Source of the DNA: JBNPEO01 sp050490315
GTDB taxonomy: Bacteria; Actinomycetota; Actinomycetes; Actinomycetales; Micrococcaceae
Length of the DNA stretch: 64,000 bases
Assembly: GCF_050490315.1 (NCBI RefSeq)
Contig: NZ_JBNPEO010000002.1
Coordinates: 430,090-494,089 of the forward strand
Direction: 5' to 3'
The notes under the pieces were generated by a model. The model was not told where the DNA came from. It saw only the letters and a program-made list of their open reading frames with translations, and did no database searches. How positions within the stretch are numbered: position 1 is the first letter of the stretch; every line of letters begins with the position of its first letter. The translations under genes were made by a program, and so were the position numbers. This document shows, in pieces, positions 34,550-43,199 of this stretch.

Positions 34550-35560
34550 ATGAAAAAGCTGACATTCCCCGCGCCGAACGCCGGGTCTGAAATTCTTGGC
34601 CTAGGCCACGCCCAGCCACAACGGGTCATGGATAACCACGAACTCGAAACCATGATGGACACTTCCGATGCGTGGATCCGTCAGCGCACCGGCATTGTCA
34701 CCCGGCATATTGCGGGCGAGGACGAGTCCGCCAAGGATCTGGCTATTACTGCCGCCCGTATGGCACTCGAGGATTCCGGCGTACCCGCCGAACAGATCGA
34801 TCTGGTGATCGTTGCAACCACCACCGCCATAGAACGGACCCCCAATACCGCTGGTCGCGTAGCCCAAGCTTTGGGCCTTGGAACCGGCGAACAAGGGCCC
34901 GGTGTGATTGACGTCAACACCGCGTGCTCCGGCTTTGAATACGCACTTGGCCTGGCAGACCAGTCCATCCGGACCGGATCAGCCAAATACGCCTTGGTTA
35001 TTGGCTCAGAGACCCTCTCCAAGGCCACCGACTGGACAGACCGCAGCACAGCAGTTCTCACGGCCGACGGCGCAGGGGCCATGGTCATCGGAGCCACTGA
35101 CGAGCCCCGGATTGGGCCAGTGGTATGGGGTTCGAAGGGCGATCTAGCGGACGCCGTATTAATCTCTCCCCCAACAAACAAGTTTTGGCAGAACGGCCGT
35201 GAAGTCCTCCGCTGGGCGCTCAAGGACGCCGAACGGCACGCCCGTGCCGCCGTTCAAGCCGCTGGCCTCGAGATGGAAGACATCGAGGTGCTCCTCAGCC
35301 ATCAAGCCAATCTGCGCATTATCGAACCCCTGGCACAGGCACTGGGCCTAGCCGAGAAGGTGGTCATGACGGACGTCATCGAATCCGGCAACACCTCCGC
35401 AGCCAGTGTTCCGCTTGGCTACAGCAAATGGTGGCACGCCGGTAAGATCCCTTCCGATGTCCCAGCCCTGCTCTTTGGATTCGGTGGCGGATTTACTTAC
35501 GCGGGAATGGTGGCAATGACCCCGCGAAAGGCTCACTCAGCCGGAACAGACTCGCTGTAA
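34550..35560 (+). CDS. Beta-ketoacyl-ACP synthase III-like enzyme (FabH family)
   Basis: 336 residues from ATG 34550, with AAAGGA 6 nt upstream and 10 nt after hrpA. Thiolase fold with the Cys-His-Asn triad: Cys126 in DVNTACSGFEYAL, His251 in LLSHQANLRI and Asn281 in ESGNTSAASVPLG. It condenses an acyl-CoA starter with malonyl-ACP. No fabD, acpP or fabF is nearby, so this is probably a second, isolated KASIII rather than the main chain initiator; its starter specificity (branched or unusual) cannot be read. Its last 28 nt overlap the convergent HIT gene. Confidence 0.9.
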   Translation: MKKLTFPAPNAGSEILGLGHAQPQRVMDNHELETMMDTSDAWIRQRTGIVTRHIAGEDESAKDLAITAARMALEDSGVPAEQIDLVIVATTTAIERTPNTAGRVAQALGLGTGEQGPGVIDVNTACSGFEYALGLADQSIRTGSAKYALVIGSETLSKATDWTDRSTAVLTADGAGAMVIGATDEPRIGPVVWGSKGDLADAVLISPPTNKFWQNGREVLRWALKDAERHARAAVQAAGLEMEDIEVLLSHQANLRIIEPLAQALGLAEKVVMTDVIESGNTSAASVPLGYSKWWHAGKIPSDVPALLFGFGGGFTYAGMVAMTPRKAHSAGTDSL

Positions 35561-35961
35561 CCGGCTGCTCGCAGACCTTCGCGGAGTTTTTCCGCATTGG
35601 CATCAAGCTGCGCTGGATCTGGATTGTTGTCCACCGAAGCGAAGTCATAGTCAGCCATAGTGTTTGAAGGCCACACGTGCACGTGCAGGTGGTTAACCTC
35701 GTAGCCGGCAACCAGCAAGCCGGCGCGCGCAGAACCAAAGGTTGCTACCTGTACGGCACCAATTTTCTGTGCAACGTCCATCACTCGGCTCCACGTTTGA
35801 GGATCTGCATCGGTCCAGCGATCCACTTCCTCAACCGGAACCACCAGAGTATGCCCATCTGCGAGGGGACCAACCGTCAAGAACGCCACAACGTCCTCGT
35901 CACGCCACACAAAGCGGCCGGGAATTTCACCGTTAATGATTCGAGTGAACAACGTGGGCAT
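35533..35961 (-). CDS. HIT family nucleotide hydrolase/transferase
   Basis: 142 residues from ATG 35961, with AGGAGAG upstream. The histidine triad HLHVHV is at 91-96, and the FTRIINGEIPGRFVWRDEDVVAFL opening is typical of the HINT/Fhit-like superfamily. It hydrolyses adenosine nucleotide adducts. The 3' end overlaps fabH by 28 nt in the convergent direction, so the two mRNAs are complementary there. It lies 58 nt downstream of the rhodanese and may share its transcript. Confidence 0.93.
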   Translation of the reverse strand: MPTLFTRIINGEIPGRFVWRDEDVVAFLTVGPLADGHTLVVPVEEVDRWTDADPQTWSRVMDVAQKIGAVQVATFGSARAGLLVAGYEVNHLHVHVWPSNTMADYDFASVDNNPDPAQLDANAEKLREGLRAAGYSESVPAE

Positions 35962-36019
35962 GTGCTCTCCTAAGTCTTCGGGGTATAACAAAAAACTACC
36001 GTCCAGAATGGAAAATCTT

Positions 36020-36880
36020 CTAAGCGGGCTGATCTCCGGTCGCTACTTCATTCATCCGATTCGAAGACCACTGTGAGTAAGATCCTGGGTAAAGTGCCGC
36101 GGAAATTCCGGCAATCTCCAACGCAAGCACGGTGTGAGCCGCCGTAACGCCCGAGCCACAATAGGCTCCTACTTCTGTGCCAGGATCAACACCCAGCCCC
36201 TCGAACCTCTCACGCAACGCAGCAGCTGCCCCAAAGCGTCCATCCGCAGCAAGGTTCCCTGCCGTTGGGGCGCTCAGCGCACCCGGGATGTGCCCGGGCC
36301 GCGGATCCACGGGTTCTACTTCGCCGCGGTACCGCTCGCCAGCTCTCGCGTCCAGTAGTACCTTCCCAGAACCACTGGTCCAAGCGCCCGCCTGTTCTTG
36401 CGAAATAGTTGCCATCCCGGCCCACGGATTCTGTGTATCGAGTTTTAGTCCCGGACCAGGCGCCGGCGTGACGGAACCGGACTCGAGCGGTAGTCCCGCT
36501 TGGGACCATGCCGCCAATCCGCCGTCGAGCACTAAAGTCTCTGCATGGCCAGCTGCACGCAAAAGCCACCATGCGCGGGAAGCGGCTAGAGAACCGGTGT
36601 TGTCATAAATCACCACCAAGCTACTGGGCGTTATCCCCCACCGACGGGTGGCCGTTTCAAAGCGGTCCACGGAGGGCAGCGGATGCCTACCGCGTTCGGC
36701 TGTGGCGGGGTCCGCCAGCTCATGGTCAAGGTCAACAAACACCGCACCGGGCACATGAGCTTCAGCGTAGTGCTGCGCCCCCTTCGGATCGCCCAATGCC
36801 CAGCGAACATCCAAGAGAACAATGCTTGCTTCGCTTTCCAGGCGTTGAGCAAGGCTAGGAGCGTCGATGAGAGGATTCAT
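36020..36880 (-). CDS. Tandem rhodanese sulfurtransferase (SseA type)
   Basis: 286 residues with two rhodanese domains. The N-terminal, inactive one has IVLLDVRWALG and NTGSLAASRAWW in place of the Cys loop. The active one has the catalytic Cys241 in AYCGSGVTAAHT. Two-domain enzymes of this kind move sulfane sulfur from thiosulfate or 3-mercaptopyruvate to cyanide or thiols. TAGAGT (36887-36892) ends 6 nt before ATG 36880, a leaderless arrangement. It is divergent from a cysteine desulfhydrase 41 bp away, which points to cysteine sulfur handling; CGSGV favours mercaptopyruvate over thiosulfate by family rule. Confidence 0.93.
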   Translation of the reverse strand: MNPLIDAPSLAQRLESEASIVLLDVRWALGDPKGAQHYAEAHVPGAVFVDLDHELADPATAERGRHPLPSVDRFETATRRWGITPSSLVVIYDNTGSLAASRAWWLLRAAGHAETLVLDGGLAAWSQAGLPLESGSVTPAPGPGLKLDTQNPWAGMATISQEQAGAWTSGSGKVLLDARAGERYRGEVEPVDPRPGHIPGALSAPTAGNLAADGRFGAAAALRERFEGLGVDPGTEVGAYCGSGVTAAHTVLALEIAGISAALYPGSYSQWSSNRMNEVATGDQPA

Positions 36881-36921
36881 GCTCCGACTCTAACCGGAAG
36901 AGATCGTTATAGGCTTCGAGG

Positions 36922-38016
36922 GTGAGTCATATGAACCGCCAAAACCGTGTTTGGACTGAGGAAGCCATCCGCAAGATCGAGGCCGAAACCAAACGCTCGG
37001 CGGACACCCACCTATATTCAGTGCCTTTGCCGGAGTCTTGGGACATACAGTTGTATCTCAAAGATGAGTCCACCCACCGCTCGGGAAGCCTCAAGCACCG
37101 GCTGGCACGCTCGCTATTCCTTTTTGGCCTCGTCAATGGCTGGATACATGAAGGCAGCACCATCGTGGAAGCAAGTAGCGGCAGCACTGCTGTCTCCGAG
37201 GCCTACTTTGCCTCACTCTTAGGTTTGCCCTTTGTTGCGGTGATGGCCAACACCACCAGCCCGGAGAAGATCCGGCTCATCGAGAACTTTGGCGGTTCTT
37301 GTTTACTCGTGGACCACGCCGCACAGGTTTACGAGGCAGCACAAGAGATGGCAACCAAAACTCGCGGGCATTACATGGACCAGTTCACTTTCGCCGAGCG
37401 TGCCACGGATTGGCGTGGCAACAACAACATTGCCGAATCAATCTTCGGCCAGCTGACCCATGAACCTAATCCCATACCACGGTGGATTGTGGTGGGAGCC
37501 GGAACCGGTGGAACCAGCGCCACCATTGGCCGGTACTTGCGCTATTGCCGTCACCCAACAGAACTCACTGTAGTGGACCCTGAAAACAGTGCGTTCTACC
37601 CGAACTGGCGGGAGCCACAAGGCACTCCCTGCACGGGGAAACCTTCACGCATCGAAGGCATTGGCCGGGCACGGCTAGAACCAAGCTTTGTCCCAAGCGT
37701 TATTGACCACATGATCCAGGTGCCGGATGCCGCATCTATCGCGGCGATGCGGCACCTGCATACAGTTGCCGGTCTCCACGCTGGCCCGTCCACGGGTACT
37801 AATCTGTGGGGTGTCTGGATGCTCATCTCAGAGATGATGGCCAAGGGTGAAACGGGCAGCATTGTCACCTTGATGTGCGACGGCGGCGAACGCTACGAAG
37901 GCAACTATTACAACCAGGAGTGGATCAGCGCCCAAGGCTTGGATCCTGCACCTTACGAAGCAGCGATCGCCGAGTTCTTCGAGACTGGAACATTGCCGCC
38001 AGTCACACTCGCCTAA
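36922..38016 (+). CDS. cds1: PLP-dependent L-cysteine desulfhydrase (Cds1-like)
   Basis: 364 residues, cysteine synthase fold. PLP Lys is in SGSLKHRLARSLF; the substrate loop is EASSGSTAVSEAYFA; GAGTGGTSATIGRY binds the phosphate; DQFTFAERATDWRGNNNIAESIF is the signature I know from mycobacterial Cds1 (Rv3684), which breaks cysteine to H2S, pyruvate and ammonia. The usual CysK/CysM interaction sites are absent. TAGGCT (36910-36915) ends 6 nt before GTG 36922, which supports a leaderless GTG start; ATG 36931 with GAGGGTGA upstream is the alternative. It is divergent from the rhodanese gene. Confidence 0.82.
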   Translation: MSHMNRQNRVWTEEAIRKIEAETKRSADTHLYSVPLPESWDIQLYLKDESTHRSGSLKHRLARSLFLFGLVNGWIHEGSTIVEASSGSTAVSEAYFASLLGLPFVAVMANTTSPEKIRLIENFGGSCLLVDHAAQVYEAAQEMATKTRGHYMDQFTFAERATDWRGNNNIAESIFGQLTHEPNPIPRWIVVGAGTGGTSATIGRYLRYCRHPTELTVVDPENSAFYPNWREPQGTPCTGKPSRIEGIGRARLEPSFVPSVIDHMIQVPDAASIAAMRHLHTVAGLHAGPSTGTNLWGVWMLISEMMAKGETGSIVTLMCDGGERYEGNYYNQEWISAQGLDPAPYEAAIAEFFETGTLPPVTLA

Positions 38017-38026
38017 ATCAGGAGTA

Positions 38027-38704
38027 TTAGATCTCCACGGATTCCAACGTTGCCAAGTGCCGGAACGTTGTTCCAACCGTTGCTGCGAGCCGTCCGACGT
38101 GTGACTCCACTAAGCCCAAACCTAGCTGGTTCAACAGGGCATCATGCATTTGGAAGGCTTGTTTTGCGCGAACGCTCAGAACAAAGTCGATCACTTCACT
38201 GGACTTAGACCACGGCGCGTGGACCGGAACCAATAGTGCGTCAACGTTGTGGCCGTCCGGAATCGTCAACGAATCCCCCGGGTGGTAAACAGCATCGTCC
38301 ACGAGGTAGGCAACATTGGCCACCATAGGAATGCTCGCATGAATCAAGGCATGCTGGCCACCAAAAGTGCGGATCTCAAAACCGCCAGCCGAGAAGCTCT
38401 GCCGGGGTTCGGCGTTATGAATGCGTTCCGCTGCGGCTGGGTTCTCGCTGCGCAAGGTCTCGGCTACCCCAACCGGCGCCCACACCTGAAGAGCTGAACC
38501 TTCGGCTGCCAACGCTGTGGCCAAGGCTTTGGAATCAAAATGATCCTGATGCTCATGCGTGATCAAAACCGTCTGGGCGCCAGCGAGGGCCTGATCGGCC
38601 TCGGAAAAGGACCCCGGGTCAAGCACTAAAACGGCCGGTTCAGCTGAATCAGCGGAGGACTTCTCAAGGCGAATACAGGAATGCGTAAATTTAGTCAGCA
38701 GCAT
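38027..38704 (-). CDS. MBL-fold metallo-hydrolase (UlaG/YtkL-like)
   Basis: 225 residues from ATG 38704. The metal site is THEHQDHFD (50-58), with further ligands in GDSL and a late His (QMHDALLNQ). It resembles the L-ascorbate-6-phosphate lactonase-like branch that keeps the HxHxDH motif in a short protein. The substrate is unknown. An upstream TAGGCT (38711-38716) is 6 nt before ATG 38704 and 3 nt before an in-frame ATG at 38707; the spacing seen elsewhere in the window favours 38704. It is convergent with cds1, with a 10-nt gap. Confidence 0.88.
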   Translation of the reverse strand: MLLTKFTHSCIRLEKSSADSAEPAVLVLDPGSFSEADQALAGAQTVLITHEHQDHFDSKALATALAAEGSALQVWAPVGVAETLRSENPAAAERIHNAEPRQSFSAGGFEIRTFGGQHALIHASIPMVANVAYLVDDAVYHPGDSLTIPDGHNVDALLVPVHAPWSKSSEVIDFVLSVRAKQAFQMHDALLNQLGLGLVESHVGRLAATVGTTFRHLATLESVEI

Positions 38705-38871
38705 CATCCCAGCCTACGGTTCTTCCCTGTCCCAAACCATCATCTAGCCTGAAAATTCGCTGCTGGTTGGCGGCTGACTGATAGGCTGGATTACCGCGGA
38801 AGGGGACCCGTTTCCTCTCGATTCACACGTGAACAATTCGCGAAAGTCACCGTGGAAGGTAGGTTCGGCAC

Positions 38872-39315
38872 ATGAGTAATGCACACGGCAATCGTGCTGA
38901 GGAACCGGCAATTAAAGAGCAGCGAGTCACCAAACAGCGCATTGCTGTGGGGGCCGCTTTGGATACCATCGATGACTTTGTGAGTACACAAGAATTGCAT
39001 CGAATGATGTACGACGCCGGTTCTCGCGTTTCGCTGGCCACCACCTACCGCATTGTGCAATCTATGGCCGAAGATGGCCAGGTGGACGTTCTACGTAACG
39101 CTGAAGGGGAAGCAGTGTATCGCCGCTGCGCGGCTTCCACTCACCACCACCACTTGTTGTGCAGGAATTGTGGCAAAACGGTGGAAATCGAAGCCCCTGC
39201 TGTTGAGGCTTGGGCCGCCAGTGTTGCCCAGGACAACGGCTTCACTGAGGTAGCGCACACGGTGGAGATCTTTGGTTTGTGCCCGGAGTGCAGCGCGGCG
39301 AAAGCCGCAAAATAA
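38872..39315 (+). CDS. zur: Fur-family regulator, probably Zur
   Basis: 147 residues. An N-terminal winged helix (residues 20-85: VSTQELHRMM, SLATTYRIVQSM) and a C-terminal metal/dimer domain with His91-94 (THHHHLLC), structural zinc Cys97/Cys100 (CRNC) and Cys137/Cys140 (CPEC). THHHHL and both CxxC pairs are the Fur/Zur pattern. Assignment as Zur rests on the convergent zinc ABC transporter 12 nt away and on family features; Fur itself cannot be excluded. GGAAGGTAGG precedes ATG 38872. The 164-bp gap upstream carries no clear operator. Confidence 0.88.
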   Translation: MSNAHGNRAEEPAIKEQRVTKQRIAVGAALDTIDDFVSTQELHRMMYDAGSRVSLATTYRIVQSMAEDGQVDVLRNAEGEAVYRRCAASTHHHHLLCRNCGKTVEIEAPAVEAWAASVAQDNGFTEVAHTVEIFGLCPECSAAKAAK

Positions 39316-39326
39316 CAGCTACCCGG

Positions 39327-40220
39327 CTATTGCGCTGGTGCCGGTCCGGGGCTGGGCAGAACACGATTATTCAGGCCTGCACGGCGCCGAACGCTCCCAA
39401 TAATGCGGCAGACCACGTAGATCAAAAACGAGATGGTGGTGACATACGGGCTGATCGGAATCCGGCCACCGAGTGCTAGCAGGATTCCACCTACGGTTGA
39501 AGTCAGCGCGAAAACCACACTCAATAGCAAGACCAAGCGCGGTGATGCTGTGACCTGTAAGGCCGCGGCAGCAGGTGTAATCAGCAGCGCTAGTACCAGC
39601 AAAGCTCCAACCACCTGGATGGAAAGTGCAACGCTGATGCCCAGCAAGAACATAAACACTAGCGAAAGTCCTCTAACCGGTACACCACGAGCCTCAGCCA
39701 ACTCCGGGTCAACGCTGGCAAACGTGAGCGGACGCCACATGATGATCAGAGCGATCATCACCACTGCAGCGGCGGCTGCTAGACCTTGAAGTTGGATGGT
39801 ATCCACCGAGACGATTTGCCCAGTCAAGAGCCCGAATTTGTTGGCTGCTCTACCTTCGTACAAGGCTAGGAAAAGGATTCCGAGGCCTAGGCCAAAAGGC
39901 ATAATCACTCCGATAATGGAGTTTTTATCTCTGGCCCGGACGCCCATAATGCCCAGCAGAAGCGCTGCCAATATGGAGCCTGTGAGCGAACCGATAATCA
40001 CATCGGCACCGATGAGAAGTGCAAAGGCCGCGCCAGCAAAGGAAAGCTCTGAGATGCCGTGAACGGCGAAAGCTAGGTCACGTTTGAGGACAAAAACGCC
40101 GATCATTCCGCCGAGGATTCCTAGTACGGCCCCGGCCCAGACGGAATTCTGAACGAGGACTAGCAGCTCCCCATAGTTGTCAAAGTTAAAGATGGCGCCA
40201 AGCGCATCATTGAGATTCAT
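39327..40220 (-). CDS. znuB: Zinc/manganese ABC transporter permease
   Basis: 297 residues, ABC-3 family with about 8 TM helices. GMIGVFVLKRDLAFAVHGISELSFAGAA is the cytoplasmic coupling region; VVGALLVLALLITPAAAA is the conserved late helix. It adjoins the ATPase gene (its ATG follows the znuC stop). It forms the membrane channel for Zn(II), with Mn(II) possible. Its 3' end faces zur. Confidence 0.92.
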   Translation of the reverse strand: MNLNDALGAIFNFDNYGELLVLVQNSVWAGAVLGILGGMIGVFVLKRDLAFAVHGISELSFAGAAFALLIGADVIIGSLTGSILAALLLGIMGVRARDKNSIIGVIMPFGLGLGILFLALYEGRAANKFGLLTGQIVSVDTIQLQGLAAAAAVVMIALIIMWRPLTFASVDPELAEARGVPVRGLSLVFMFLLGISVALSIQVVGALLVLALLITPAAAALQVTASPRLVLLLSVVFALTSTVGGILLALGGRIPISPYVTTISFLIYVVCRIIGSVRRRAGLNNRVLPSPGPAPAQ

Positions 40221-41018
40221 CTACTCGGTCTCTTCTTCTTCGTGGTGAGGCCCGTCTGGGATACCAACCACCACAATTCGGCCGTTGCTATGGATCGCTT
40301 CTACATGGCTGCCGTAGAGCTCGCTGAGGACTGATGTGGTCATCACCTCTTCTGGCGGACCAATCCGAAAGTCACCACCGGCTAGATACAAAACGCGATC
40401 AACGTAGTCGATGATCGGGTTGATCTCGTGGGTCACAAAAACAACCGCTGCATTGTCCTTGCGGCAGCGTTCGTTGACTAGGGCGCTGACTTCTTGTTGA
40501 TGCCGGAGGTCTAGAGAGAGCAAAGGCTCATCGCACAAGAGGATCTTGGGATCCGAGGCCAGCGCCTGAGCTACACGTAGTCGTTGTTGCTCCCCGCCAG
40601 AGAGTTGACCCACCGGAACCTTGGCATAGGCGGATGCACCCACCACCTCTAGCAATTGATCAACTTTTTTGTTGACCTCGGCGCTGCGCCACCGAACACC
40701 CCACCGGTGGCCATCAACGCCTAGCGCTACTAGGTCACGAGCTCGCAGAGGTGTGTCCATACCTAGGGATTTTTGCTGCGGGATGTACCCAACGCTGCGA
40801 CTGCCCCGCGTGACTGGAGCACCATCCATCAAGAGTGTTCCGCCGCTGAGTGGCTGAAGCCCCAAAAGAACTTTCAGGAGGCTAGTTTTCCCGGATCCGT
40901 TCGGGCCAAGAACCGCGAAGAACTCCCCCGGCTTGATCTCAAGGTTCAGCCGGTGCCACAGCGTTCTCTGGCCAAATTTGAGCTCGGCATTGTGCAGCTC
41001 GATAGCGGCCTTGGTCAT
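40221..41018 (-). CDS. znuC: Zinc/manganese ABC transporter ATPase
   Basis: 265 residues. Walker A GPNGSGKT (38-45), Q-loop YIPQQK, signature LSGGEQQR (139-146), Walker B ILLCDEP, H-loop VFVTHEI. A C-terminal tail with HHEEEETE may bind metal. It powers import through ZnuB. It lies 55 nt after znuA and abuts znuB. Confidence 0.93.
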   Translation of the reverse strand: MTKAAIELHNAELKFGQRTLWHRLNLEIKPGEFFAVLGPNGSGKTSLLKVLLGLQPLSGGTLLMDGAPVTRGSRSVGYIPQQKSLGMDTPLRARDLVALGVDGHRWGVRWRSAEVNKKVDQLLEVVGASAYAKVPVGQLSGGEQQRLRVAQALASDPKILLCDEPLLSLDLRHQQEVSALVNERCRKDNAAVVFVTHEINPIIDYVDRVLYLAGGDFRIGPPEEVMTTSVLSELYGSHVEAIHSNGRIVVVGIPDGPHHEEEETE

Positions 41019-41073
41019 AACGTCCTTCGCGGTTCTATTTCCTTGAAATGATGAATCTCAGCCTAGTGGGTAC

Positions 41074-42030
41074 CTAGCTTTTGGCTTGCTGAAAAGCACT
41101 CTCCAGGGAGGAAACGTTCGCTGTCATCCACTGAAGGTAGTTGCTCGATTCCGGCATGGTTTCAGTGAAATTGAGGACTGGAATTCCGGAGTCCTCAGCA
41201 GCCTGTTTGAGGGCCTGAGTTTGCGATCCCTCAGTTTGCTCGTTGTAGGCCAACAGCTTTACCTGATGTGAGCTGAATAGTTCCAAGGTGCTGCGCAGAA
41301 CTGTGGCTGGCACGTCTGTGCCTTCTTCAATAGCGTGACTGAACGCTTCTGGAGTTTTGTTTTCCATCCCAGCTTGCTCTACCAGGTAGAGCGGAACAGG
41401 CTCGGTGATGGCCACTGCGGTCCCCGGGTGCTCACTCTTGATGGTTTCAAGGCGAGTGCCGAGCTTTGTCAGCGAGGATTTGAACGTCTTCGCGTTGGAG
41501 CCGAATTGAGCAGCATTAGTAGCATCGAGTTTGCTCAAATGCGCTGCAACAGTATCAGCGACTTTGCCCATCGTCTCAAGCGAATACCACACGTGCTCAT
41601 TGAAGTCGGTGTGACCATGAACTGCGTTTGTGCTGCCTTGAGTACTGGACGAATCTAGGCCAGAAACGTCGACGGCGGAAATAACGTTTGCGGGGTCTAC
41701 CTTGCTTGCTTGGGTGAGACCATCCATAAACGAGTCGTAACCGCCTCCATTTTCGATCACGAGCTTTGCATGCGAGAGTTTCAAACGATCCTGGGCTGTG
41801 GCTTCGTAGGAGTGCGGGTCCTGGCTGGTTTTGGAAATAATCGCTTCCACAGTGACGTGTTCGCCACCAATCGTTTTGGCAATGTCGCCATAGACGTTGG
41901 TGGAGGCAACCACATTGATCGCCCCTGAGGCGGAGCTCGTTTTTGAATCCGCAGATGTTCCGCACGCGGTCAAAACTAGGGAAAATACCGCGAGGGCGGC
42001 GAAGGAAGTTCGGGCGGCTCGACGTCGCAC
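41074..42030 (-). CDS. znuA: Zinc/manganese-binding lipoprotein of the ABC transporter
   Basis: 318 residues. A lipoprotein signal (RRAARTSFAALAVFSLVLTAC) has the lipidated Cys23. Cluster A-1 fold: VVASTNVYGDIA, DPHSYEATAQDRLKL (first metal His), a short HGHTDFNEHVWYSLETM loop with two more His, and the long linker helix. The His-rich loop is short, so it is less clearly zinc-selective than E. coli ZnuA; the neighbouring zur favours zinc. GTG start with GAGG 7 nt upstream. Two palindromic elements lie directly upstream. Confidence 0.92.
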   Translation of the reverse strand: MRRRAARTSFAALAVFSLVLTACGTSADSKTSSASGAINVVASTNVYGDIAKTIGGEHVTVEAIISKTSQDPHSYEATAQDRLKLSHAKLVIENGGGYDSFMDGLTQASKVDPANVISAVDVSGLDSSSTQGSTNAVHGHTDFNEHVWYSLETMGKVADTVAAHLSKLDATNAAQFGSNAKTFKSSLTKLGTRLETIKSEHPGTAVAITEPVPLYLVEQAGMENKTPEAFSHAIEEGTDVPATVLRSTLELFSSHQVKLLAYNEQTEGSQTQALKQAAEDSGIPVLNFTETMPESSNYLQWMTANVSSLESAFQQAKS

Positions 42031-42052
42031 GGAAGCCTCAGTTCTACTCAGA

Positions 42053-42067
42053 TGAGAATCAGTAACA
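42053..42067 (-). promoter_or_regulatory. Possible second Zur/Fur box before znuA
   Basis: Read on the minus strand this is TGTTACTGATTCTCA, which matches a 7-1-7 Fur/Zur-type TGAAAATGATTTTCA pattern at 11 of 15 positions. It lies 22 nt before the znuA start. It is weaker than the palindrome at 42083. Confidence 0.35.
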
Positions 42068-42082
42068 ATAAGTACTCATCGA

Positions 42083-42123
42083 GTGTAGCGCTAAATGGGA
42101 ATGATTCCTATTTAGCGCTACAC
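42083..42123. promoter_or_regulatory. 41-bp near-perfect palindrome before znuA (candidate Zur operator)
   Basis: Positions 42083-42102 are complementary to 42104-42123 with one G-T wobble and a central G (outer arms GTGTAGCGCTAAAT, core GGGAATGATTCCT). The core on the minus strand, TAGGAATCATTCCCA, has the 7-1-7 form of Fur-family sites. It starts 53 nt before znuA and 8 nt after the CNNM stop. It has no loop or U-tract, so a protein site is likelier than a terminator. Binding by Zur is inference. Confidence 0.6.
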
Positions 42124-42131
42124 CGAGCGGT

Positions 42132-43199
42132 CTAGGCTTCCTGCTCGCCTAGCCGGCGGATGCCGGTGGCCTGTGTGGCATCACGAATTTCGCCCACCAA
42201 TTGTTCAATAACGTCTTCGAGGAAAAGCACTCCCACCGTCACACCGTCCGCGCCCACTACACGGGCCAGGTGGGAGCCGGTGCGCTGCATCGTGGCCAGA
42301 GCATCTTCAATTTCTTCCTCTGGACGCAGGTTCGCCAAGGTCCGAACCCGACTCACGGCAATCGGCTGACGGTACTGCTCAGCATCGATAGAGATGACGT
42401 CTTTGATGTGCAAATAACCTGCAAGCACCGAATCCTCGTCCAGGATCGGAAAACGCGAGAAGCCAGTACGCCCGACAGCCTTTTCAAACTGGGACGGCGT
42501 AGTGCTTGCTTTGAGAGTTACTAGGCGATCCAGGGGAACCATAATGTGCGCGGCGGTGTGCTCAGAGAATTCCAGAGCTCCGCTCAACAACCCGGACTCG
42601 TCATCAACAAGGCCCGAACGCGTGGACTCCTGAACGATGGACTGAACTTCCTCAAGGGTGAAACTCGAGGACACCTCATCCTTCGGTTCGACTTTTAGTA
42701 GACGAAGAATATGGTTAGCCATCCAGTTCAAGCTTGAGATGACTGGCTTAAACACCCGGCCAAGGGCAACCAGCGGCGGCGCTAACAACAGTGCTGCTTT
42801 GTCAGCGGCGGACACTGAGATGTTCTTAGGGACCATCTCGCCAAATGTCACGTGCAAAAAAGTCACCAGCAACAAAGTCAGTACAAACGCCACGACGTCG
42901 GCGGCCTCCACCGGGATACCCAACAGTTCCAGCGGTCCAGCCAGAAGATGGTGGATGGAGGGCTCCGCAACTTGGAGAATCAACAGTGAACACACGGTGA
43001 TGCCTAGCTGCGCACACGCCAACATTAGTGACACGTTTTCCATGGCTTTGAGCGTGGTTACTGCACGCTGGGACCCGGAATCAGCCAACGGTTCAATCTG
43101 GCTTCTGCGGGCAGACATAATGCCGAACTCTGCAGCAACAAAAAATGCGTTGCCCATCAAGAGCAGCACTAGCCAAACGATCCCCCACCAATCACTCAT
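42132..43199 (-). CDS. CNNM/HlyC-CorC family membrane protein, short form
   Basis: 355 residues from ATG 43199. An N-terminal CNNM (DUF21) domain of about 180 residues has 3-4 TM helices and MSARRSQIEPLADSG, followed by LEEVQSIVQESTRSGLVDD and two CBS repeats (ELEFSEHTAAHIMVP to GVLFLEDVIEQLVGEI). The C-terminal CorC_HlyC domain is missing, unlike its upstream neighbour. These proteins act in Mg2+/Co2+ export or homeostasis. It overlaps the preceding gene by 8 nt; the pair may work as a heterodimer. Confidence 0.92.
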   Translation of the reverse strand: MSDWWGIVWLVLLLMGNAFFVAAEFGIMSARRSQIEPLADSGSQRAVTTLKAMENVSLMLACAQLGITVCSLLILQVAEPSIHHLLAGPLELLGIPVEAADVVAFVLTLLLVTFLHVTFGEMVPKNISVSAADKAALLLAPPLVALGRVFKPVISSLNWMANHILRLLKVEPKDEVSSSFTLEEVQSIVQESTRSGLVDDESGLLSGALEFSEHTAAHIMVPLDRLVTLKASTTPSQFEKAVGRTGFSRFPILDEDSVLAGYLHIKDVISIDAEQYRQPIAVSRVRTLANLRPEEEIEDALATMQRTGSHLARVVGADGVTVGVLFLEDVIEQLVGEIRDATQATGIRRLGEQEA

